DNA of 64,000 nucleotides, from positions 186,001 to 250,000 of the forward strand of contig BGKB01000062.1 of the NCBI GenBank assembly GCA_003116975.1, given 5' to 3'. This document shows positions 57,724 through 64,000 of the stretch, piece by piece (positions within the stretch are counted from its first letter, which is position 1; each line of letters starts with the position of its first letter). The notes under the pieces are model-generated. The model searched no databases and was not told where the DNA came from. It worked only from the letters and a program-made list of their open reading frames with translations. The DNA comes from Aurantiochytrium sp. KH105. Taxonomy: Eukaryota > Sar > Bigyra > Thraustochytrida > Thraustochytriidae. The translations under genes and the position numbers were made by a program.

Positions 57724-60700
57724 ATGCTGCGACCCGCTCTCTCCGTGAATGTAAGCGGCGGTACCGGCGGCGGCGATGGCCTCGGCAGCAATGTGAGCAA
57801 GGGTTTTCGTGACGACAACGAAGTCAAAATGGCTTTCAACGAAGTGAGAAAGAACCCGCACTCCTCACGTGAAACCAGCGCTTTTGCTAGTTCAAAGGGC
57901 GACAAAGACGTCAAAAGTCGTGCAGTCTGCATTGCCTTGATTTTGATTGTTCTTGCAACCGTGGCCGTGTGGGCTTCGACGACGGCAAGTCTCATGATGA
58001 CGTCCCCAATTGCCAAGTTTGCCCTCGACGATGTCAATCTCGATGAGGTCCTTTCCCAACGACAGGCCCGCACGGCCACGTGCATCAACGAGCTTTCTTT
58101 ACGTCACTCCTTGCAAGGTAAATCCCAACATGCTGGAGACATCGAGGAGTGCCCCCAAGTTCAATGGCTCGCGCATCCCGATCACCGCTGGCAGGACATG
58201 AAAATTCTGGTCGTCATCATGGCCACTCCCGAGGCCGTGCCCCAACTCGACGAGTGGCTCGGCCATGACTGGCTTCACGTCATCATCGTCAAAGACACAG
58301 GTCGCAACAATGGCTTTCAGTTGAGCCATCGGCACGAAAAGCTCGCGCGCTACGTGGTGGAGCTTGAGGCCGACAGCCCTTTCTTGGGCTCTCTGGACGG
58401 ACGGCGTCGGCACTGGACGGCCGTGGCACGTGCTCTGCAGCCGCTGCGCATGCGCAACTACAAGTACACCTGGTTTCCAGAAACAAACGTGCGGATGGAC
58501 GTTCAAAGCGTGCAGCGCATGCTTCACATCGCCGCCTTCTACGATGTACGCGCAGGACATCCAGCCTTGGGCACAAGTCTCGGCTCACGGATTTCGGCCG
58601 AAAAGAATTCGAAAATCAGAGGTCTTGCTCCCGTGCAATGGTCTGGGAACGCTGTTGAATGGGTTGCTGGCATTGGCACAGTGGCTCCCTTCTTCCGAAG
58701 TGACGCCGTGCCCGAAGTGCTCACCCTCCTGGGGAGCTCGCTCATTTGGTCCATGAGCTGCGGGCCGGAGATTATTCTCGGCGAGTTCATGGCCATGTCA
58801 GGCGCGCGACTGGCAGTTATATCGGCGGTCAACTACGACTATCATTCCATGGAAAATCAAGACAAAATGAACGCATGCATGAAGTTGCACGGCAACGTGA
58901 TTTCCACGAGCAGCATGGACGCTTACCGGCAGCTCATCGCCAAGAGCTGCCCATGGTGCATCTCGACGTCAACTGATGCACAGGTCTTTGCTGCTAGCTT
59001 GCAGCAGCTCCCCATGGATCCGAATCTTCCACCCCGATGGCGATCGCAACGCTTCCTGCACGAATCCCGTTTCCGCGTCCTGGCCATTGTCGTCGGTGGT
59101 GATGACCTCCGTTTCGAACATTTGAGCGGTTATGAGCAGTTTGATATCGCTCTGGTGTATACAGGTACCTCGGGTGCAACGTTCCGCGCGTTCTCAAAGG
59201 ACGCCGATTTTGCGTACCGCTTGCGCGGAGACAAGTTCACGGTGGCGCGACGCATCTTGCTGGAAATCGATAACTGGGCTGTCAACTATGAATACGTCTG
59301 GTTTCCCGACAGCAACGTCGACATGACCGTGCTGAGCCTGCAGCAGCTGGTCAACGTGGCGTCCCGCATGAAGGTGACTCTTGCGCATCCCGCGTGGACG
59401 CGCATGGGTGCGAGGGAGAAAGAGCATGTCCATCTCCAGGACGAACCCGCTTTTGAGCAGCGCCAGGGAATGTCTGTTCACTTTGTCAATCGCATGCCCA
59501 TGGACGCGCCACTTTTGCGCGTGGACGCGGTAGAGTATCTCCTTCCGACGTTAATCGGAGACGGAACCTTTCTCGACATTCTCTGGCCGCAACTTCTTCG
59601 GAAACCGCTCACTGCCATCGTGGACGCTGCGCCGTACCTTCAACGCGCCACTAGCGTTGCCCCTCGCGGTCACGAAACGCCAGAGCAGCTCCTTCATTAT
59701 GGCTGTGTCGAGGACTTTCCCATCAAGATGGGCGACAAAATCACACGCTTTCAGTTCCAGATGCTGGTGCGGCGCAACGAGGACAAGGACTGGTGCAGTA
59801 TTGAACCTTACCGGCATTGGATTGACGAGTTGCGCAAGCCTACCGACGGCGTTGCTGTTGAAGAGCACACCCTTGCATGGGAGGAGAGGGCCTTGTCAAC
59901 GCTTCGAGTCGACCCAACGTTGCTGCCGCTTTGGTGGGGCCAGCAGCGTCTCGCCAAGGTTCGTGGCAGAAACCTCATCATTGTTGTTGCTGGCGATAAC
60001 AGTTTGCACCGCGAATGGGCTAGCAATCCCAGTTTTGACTTGTGCGTCGTGTACTTTGGCAACAACATGAATATCTTCAAGGAGTACCAAGAAGAATCAA
60101 CCTATGCTTTCAATGTCAAAGGTATGAAATGGCAGCTCGTGCGCTATGCACTCAATAACATTGACTACAGGCGCTACGAGTACGTTTGGCTTCCCGACGA
60201 CGACATTACCATGCATCCGGATCTTGTTGCAAAAATGTTCGATCTCGCAGTGCTGTATGATGTGCGCCTTGGCCAGCCTGCGGTCCACAGCTTTGGCGCT
60301 CACTACCATCATCACGTGGTACGAGGCAATTGGTCAATCCACTTTGTCAATTTTATTGAGATCATGGTCCCGCTTCTTCGCGTCGACTCCATCGAATACC
60401 TCTTTCCTCTTTGGAATCTGGATATGGTCGAGTCCGGCTACGGCCTGGATAGTCTTTGGCCGCAATTTTTGCGGAGGAAAATGTACGGTGTCTTTGATGC
60501 GACACCATGCAACCACACTGGTGGCAAGATCATGGGTGGTCGCAAGGATACATTCTACAGCCGCCTCAAGATGGACCCTGTTGAGGAGCTCAGGCTGACA
60601 ATGACGCCATACGACTGCTTTGAGCTCTGGAATGTGACCGAGATTCTCGGTCATGTCACCATTGAAGAGCATAACGCCGCTTTCCCCAAGATGCAGCTCA

Positions 60701-60879
60701 CAGCCCAAAGGTTCACACCCGGACCGAAGCTTGCAAAGGAGCGCTTACATGTTCGCGACACGCACATGGTCAAGCTTCCTTCCCTCAAGGCTATCAACAA
60801 GGTTCAACTCTCCGGAAGTGGTCGTAAAACTTTCTTGCTACCTCGAAGGGCAAGGAGTGAATTTGAAAGCGGAGCGTAG
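57724..60879 (+). CDS. type II membrane protein with three tandem DUF707-like (glycosyltransferase-like) domains
   Basis: 1,051 residues. A cytosolic N-tail of about 65 residues, a membrane helix (about 66-90) and then three copies of one domain, starting near 159, 449 and 747 (period about 290). Copy 3 has the clear DUF707 pattern: LIIVVAGDN, FDLCVVYFG, then YEYVWLPDDDITMHPDLV (819-836), LGQPAV, then SIHFVNFIEIMVPLLRVDSIEYLF and GYGLDSLWPQ. Copy 2 reads YEYVWFPDSNVDM and VHFVNRMPMDAPLLRVDAVEYLL, copy 1 YKYTWFPETNVRM. So the acidic triad DDD is kept only in copy 3. The family is known from plants as DUF707; its fold suggests a sugar-nucleotide enzyme, and the topology fits a Golgi protein. 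Reaction unknown. Confidence 0.85.
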   Translation: MLRPALSVNVSGGTGGGDGLGSNVSKGFRDDNEVKMAFNEVRKNPHSSRETSAFASSKGDKDVKSRAVCIALILIVLATVAVWASTTASLMMTSPIAKFALDDVNLDEVLSQRQARTATCINELSLRHSLQGKSQHAGDIEECPQVQWLAHPDHRWQDMKILVVIMATPEAVPQLDEWLGHDWLHVIIVKDTGRNNGFQLSHRHEKLARYVVELEADSPFLGSLDGRRRHWTAVARALQPLRMRNYKYTWFPETNVRMDVQSVQRMLHIAAFYDVRAGHPALGTSLGSRISAEKNSKIRGLAPVQWSGNAVEWVAGIGTVAPFFRSDAVPEVLTLLGSSLIWSMSCGPEIILGEFMAMSGARLAVISAVNYDYHSMENQDKMNACMKLHGNVISTSSMDAYRQLIAKSCPWCISTSTDAQVFAASLQQLPMDPNLPPRWRSQRFLHESRFRVLAIVVGGDDLRFEHLSGYEQFDIALVYTGTSGATFRAFSKDADFAYRLRGDKFTVARRILLEIDNWAVNYEYVWFPDSNVDMTVLSLQQLVNVASRMKVTLAHPAWTRMGAREKEHVHLQDEPAFEQRQGMSVHFVNRMPMDAPLLRVDAVEYLLPTLIGDGTFLDILWPQLLRKPLTAIVDAAPYLQRATSVAPRGHETPEQLLHYGCVEDFPIKMGDKITRFQFQMLVRRNEDKDWCSIEPYRHWIDELRKPTDGVAVEEHTLAWEERALSTLRVDPTLLPLWWGQQRLAKVRGRNLIIVVAGDNSLHREWASNPSFDLCVVYFGNNMNIFKEYQEESTYAFNVKGMKWQLVRYALNNIDYRRYEYVWLPDDDITMHPDLVAKMFDLAVLYDVRLGQPAVHSFGAHYHHHVVRGNWSIHFVNFIEIMVPLLRVDSIEYLFPLWNLDMVESGYGLDSLWPQFLRRKMYGVFDATPCNHTGGKIMGGRKDTFYSRLKMDPVEELRLTMTPYDCFELWNVTEILGHVTIEEHNAAFPKMQLTAQRFTPGPKLAKERLHVRDTHMVKLPSLKAINKVQLSGSGRKTFLLPRRARSEFESGA

Positions 60880-61753
60880 TCGATGTCGGCAGATTGATAA
60901 AATGCAAGTGCAATGTGATGGAGAAACACAATCTCCGAGTCTACCAATTTGAAATGAGCTGCTACGTAACTCGAACGGAACAATAATAACAAGTACAGGA
61001 TCAATTGTTGTCATCTTTGAATTTTGAAAGCGACGGCATGTAGGCCGGGCAAGTGAATCTTTTAGGAGGGGGAAGAAAAACAGATGTCGCGGTTGTGCTT
61101 GCATCGCACATTGCTTACGCCGTCAATGACTTCAAACTTAGGGTGCTGAGGTTGGTCATCCTTCGTGGATCTCTTGGACCTCACTTCCGTCACGATGTTC
61201 GGAAACGTGCTCACATTTTTGTTTTTATAAATGGCGGTATCAGGTTATCAAAGAAAACCTTGAGTGATCCTGAACCACTGCCGCCGCGCAATTGCGAAGA
61301 GTACCCTGAGGGCGATAAAAAGGAAGTCTTACCTCACCAACTTAACGTTTGAGAGATATTGAGCCCTGTGGGGTATAAAATGTAAGCTATCTTGTCTTGA
61401 GACTTTTTGAAAAGACTCTCCAGCATCCCTATTTTCGCCCGCCGCCGCCGCCCGCAACCACCGTCGCTGAAGCGAAAAGTCGCTCCAAGTTTCAAGATGT
61501 TTGTTTGAAATTAGAACGAAAACGAGAGCAAGGAGACAGCGAAAAAGAGGAGGAAAAATGAGGTAAAAGAGTTGGAGACAATCCGAGTTTTCCCTGTCGA
61601 GTCCACCATTCCTTCGATTCAATGATAAGATGATCGATCGATCCACGCGTCGGACAGCTAAAACGAGTGTCCGAGTTGCAGCACCGATCTTTAAAAAAAG
61701 GAAAAAGAACGCGTGCTTTTTTCTCTCTTTCCGCACAGACCCAATTGCGTGGT
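60880..61753. other. intergenic between convergent genes
   Basis: About 870 bp, the shared 3' flank of the DUF707 gene (+) and exportin-7 (-). AT-rich parts alternate with CGCCGCC near 61440. Nothing coding or repetitive of note. Confidence 0.55.
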
Positions 61754-64000
61754 CTACTCGCGTCGAAGTTCCCGATTAAAGGTGCAAAGCTCTTTGGCAA
61801 AGGTGTCATTGGAACGCAGCACAACGTTAAAGAGGGCAGGATTGGAAAGTGCGGGGCCGAGCTTGGTGAAGAGCGCATCGTAAGCCTCCCGAATGCGCGG
61901 CTCGCGCACAGCCGATTGAGCGGACAAGAATTGCTGACGCTGTTTCTCAAACTCTGCAGGCGCGCAAAAGATGAGAGGCATGATAGGCTTGGCCATGGAC
62001 CACTGATTCGGGAGCTCCGTAGACGCGCTCGAGAAAAGCTGGTCCATAACAACGGCCAATAGGCTGCTGAAAAGATTCGGGTGGGCGCGCTCATGTTCTT
62101 GGAAGAGAAGCGCAGCACGGCGGTACTCTTCGAGCGAGGTCGTATCACCGCGCGAGCGGTGCTCAGGATTCAACACGGCGCGCACACGGCGCAAGGGGTC
62201 CGTGTCGACCGCGTTGCCATCACCCTTGCCGTCATCCCCAGAAGGAGCGTGGACCGCGGCCGCGGCGCGACACCGAAAGATGGCAATCGACTCGACCGCA
62301 CTTGCTGCCGGTGAGCTGAGCTGGGCGTTGCCTGAGACGAGCGCCTCACCGAGGCAACACATGATGCGTGCAAACAGTGAAGGCGAGAGGTCTACGAGTG
62401 CAATGACGAACTTCTCCGACAGTTGGTTGAGAAGACTCACGAGCGCCTTTGACATCTTCGGAAAGGACATGGTGTGTTTTGGCGAAGAGGCAAGCGCAAG
62501 CTCGAGCGTGACCCGACGCGCATCAAGCAGGCAGCTGTCCCCAAAGAGCTGAAAGGTGCCCAGCGGCGCGTACCTGCCATTGAGCATGCGGCTCAGCGTG
62601 ATCAGGCAAACTCGCGAGCACTTTTGCTGCGGCTCCTCGAGATCAACTGTGATGCCAGGTCCAATTGCGCCAGGTCCGACATCGATAACGGTGCCGTTCA
62701 TGTTTTCAACCTTTTTCTTGTCGCTACTGCTGCCGCTGCTGCTGAGGAATTCTTCACCCATGGCAATAACCGCCTCCTGGAGCGCCTGCATAGACAATGG
62801 ATCGTTGCTCGTCCCATTGCTGCCAATCTCGGTGCCAAGCGCCTGCGAAAGGGATTCCATCACGGGGTTGTTCATGTTATCCACAAGCTTGGACCGAATG
62901 GCCTCGCGCTTTTCATGACGCGTGCGCTGCGCTTCGCGCGTGCGCTCGAGCGCCTGCAGCTGCGGGGTGCAGAATGCCACCAACACACGCGCTGCCTCGC
63001 GAAAGAGAATGAGGCCGCCCGCGGATAACGACGGAAAAACAATGCGAGAACCACGGTTGTGCACGAGCTCGGAGAGAAGTTTGAGCAACGGCACCATAAC
63101 TTCAAAGTTGTCGTGAAAGGTCGAGGCAAGAACCGCAAGCAGCGTGATACGGTTCGGGTAGAACCACGAAAAGATGAGCTCAAACTCGCGCGCTGCCGAG
63201 GCAGAGGAAATAACACCACGGAGGTCACGAAGCAAGCCAATGGTGGGGCCTATCAAGGACGGGTTGCGAAGGTCATTGCTGTTGGAATTGACAATGCGTA
63301 GCAGACCATCTGCAACTTCTGTCATTGGCTGCATAAAGGACACAAAGCGCTCCTCGACCTGGTCGTGCGAAGTGTACATGTTCGCGTTCACATCGAACAT
63401 GTTCTCCGGGACCTGACTCGAGTTTTGCGACGAGGGATACCGCGTTTGCGTATAGAGCAGCTTGGATAGCGTCGCCATGAGAAAGGTGCGGGCACGGCCA
63501 TGCTTTGGCTCCCGAAGCAGGGGAAAACGCTCGGCAGATGGGTTTTGCAAAAGGTCTTGAATCACTTCGCTCTCGAGGAGCAAACGACCGCTACTCATGA
63601 GCCGAGGGGTGTGCACCTTGCCCGTATGGACAATGGTGACTCCCATGCTTAGCTGATACAAGACGCTCAAGGCACGCTGCACGAGCATAACTGGCGCCGA
63701 AGAATCATCGAGCTGCGCGTTGCGTTCATTCACGTGCTGAGCAAATTGTAAGAGGCCAAAGATGCGACGCATTGCCACATCCAAGAGGGCGCGATCCCCA
63801 CCTTGCACGCCGACGCGCGCTGCAATACTGTGCTGCATCGCCGCGACGCGCGCATTGTTTTCTTCCTCGGATTTGATTTCCGACGCGCTGAGCTCGTCGA
63901 CCAATAGGCCTTGCTGCTTCATGCCGCCATTATTGTTGTTGTTGTTGTTGCTGTTGTTGCTGCTGCTATTGTTGTTATCAGCGTTTCCATCCGACATACC
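61754..64000 (-). CDS. XPO7: exportin-7 (RanBP16-like), C-terminal part, 5' end outside the window
   Basis: 747 codons are visible from an ATG at 63995-63997, but the frame is open to the window edge, and exportin-7 is normally about 1,090 residues, so about 350-400 N-terminal residues (importin-beta-type N domain) should lie beyond. The part seen has the XPO7 signature FSWFYPNRITLL, then VPLLKLLSELVHNRGSRI and GLILFREAARVL (about 270-340), later RMLNGRYAPLGTFQLFGDSCL and, near the C-terminus, NQWSMAKPIMPLIF followed by a helix ending FNRELRRE. Exportin-7 is a HEAT-repeat RanGTP-dependent transporter. An Asn/Ser run (residues about 8-24, from AAC/AAT repeats) and an insertion (about 360-440: QRTRHEKREAI to DVGPGAIGPG) are not in animal forms. 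Confidence 0.9.
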   Translation of the reverse strand, partial: GMSDGNADNNNSSSNNSNNNNNNNGGMKQQGLLVDELSASEIKSEEENNARVAAMQHSIAARVGVQGGDRALLDVAMRRIFGLLQFAQHVNERNAQLDDSSAPVMLVQRALSVLYQLSMGVTIVHTGKVHTPRLMSSGRLLLESEVIQDLLQNPSAERFPLLREPKHGRARTFLMATLSKLLYTQTRYPSSQNSSQVPENMFDVNANMYTSHDQVEERFVSFMQPMTEVADGLLRIVNSNSNDLRNPSLIGPTIGLLRDLRGVISSASAAREFELIFSWFYPNRITLLAVLASTFHDNFEVMVPLLKLLSELVHNRGSRIVFPSLSAGGLILFREAARVLVAFCTPQLQALERTREAQRTRHEKREAIRSKLVDNMNNPVMESLSQALGTEIGSNGTSNDPLSMQALQEAVIAMGEEFLSSSGSSSDKKKVENMNGTVIDVGPGAIGPGITVDLEEPQQKCSRVCLITLSRMLNGRYAPLGTFQLFGDSCLLDARRVTLELALASSPKHTMSFPKMSKALVSLLNQLSEKFVIALVDLSPSLFARIMCCLGEALVSGNAQLSSPAASAVESIAIFRCRAAAAVHAPSGDDGKGDGNAVDTDPLRRVRAVLNPEHRSRGDTTSLEEYRRAALLFQEHERAHPNLFSSLLAVVMDQLFSSASTELPNQWSMAKPIMPLIFCAPAEFEKQRQQFLSAQSAVREPRIREAYDALFTKLGPALSNPALFNVVLRSNDTFAKELCTFNRELRRE

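Overview
The window is nuclear DNA of a GC-rich, gene-dense protist. Most genes are single long open frames. The few introns begin GTACGT or a close variant and end in CAG. The proteins are eukaryotic core components: IFT27, F-actin capping protein beta, proteasome activator PA28, mitochondrial ATP synthase alpha, ribosomal proteins uS8 and uS19, TIM44, a Dbp3-type DEAD-box helicase, NDC80 and exportin-7. An IFT27 gene implies a ciliated or flagellated stage. A DUF4336 protein and a DUF707 protein, both families known from plants and algae, together with the codon style, fit a stramenopile, most like a thraustochytrid (Labyrinthulomycetes). This placement is inference; no rRNA gene is present.

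Layout. 0-1.1 kb: decayed protein-kinase-like pseudogene. 1.3-9.4 kb: IFT27 (-), peroxisomal nitronate monooxygenase-like protein (+), CAPZB (-), PA28 (-), and an unrecognised two-exon gene whose predicted intron spans a 25-N gap. 9.6-10.9 kb: PPM/LCMT-family methyltransferase (-). 10.9-14.5 kb: GC-rich, repeat-rich DNA with no convincing gene. 14.5-15.3 kb: two small candidate genes. 15.7-23.4 kb: MAO-like amine oxidase (-), a cysteine-repeat membrane protein (+), a DUF4336 protein (-) and an ELMO-domain protein (+). 24.4-28.9 kb: ATP5A (+) and RPS15A (-), each with a predicted 5'-UTR intron. 29.4-44.5 kb: multipass membrane protein, TIM44 carrying a WW domain, Dbp3-like helicase, three unrecognised genes, RPS15 and NDC80. 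45.2-55.6 kb: one intronless gene for a protein of about 3,446 residues with a tripartite DENN module followed by several F-BAR/BAR-like helical modules. 57.7-60.9 kb: type II membrane protein with three tandem DUF707-like domains. 61.8-64 kb: C-terminal part of exportin-7, running off the window.

The genes do not form a pathway. The strongest cross-gene pattern is regulatory. RPS15 and RPS15A share an ordered upstream and first-intron layout: telomere-like CCCTAACC boxes, CAAGTGCGG elements spaced 21-24 bp, a GTACGT donor in the leader or directly after ATG, and a (GGAT)n tract 120-140 bp into a first intron of 400-430 bp. ATP5A appears to share the intron part. The most novel proteins are the DENN/F-BAR giant, the triple DUF707 protein and the TIM44-WW fusion.
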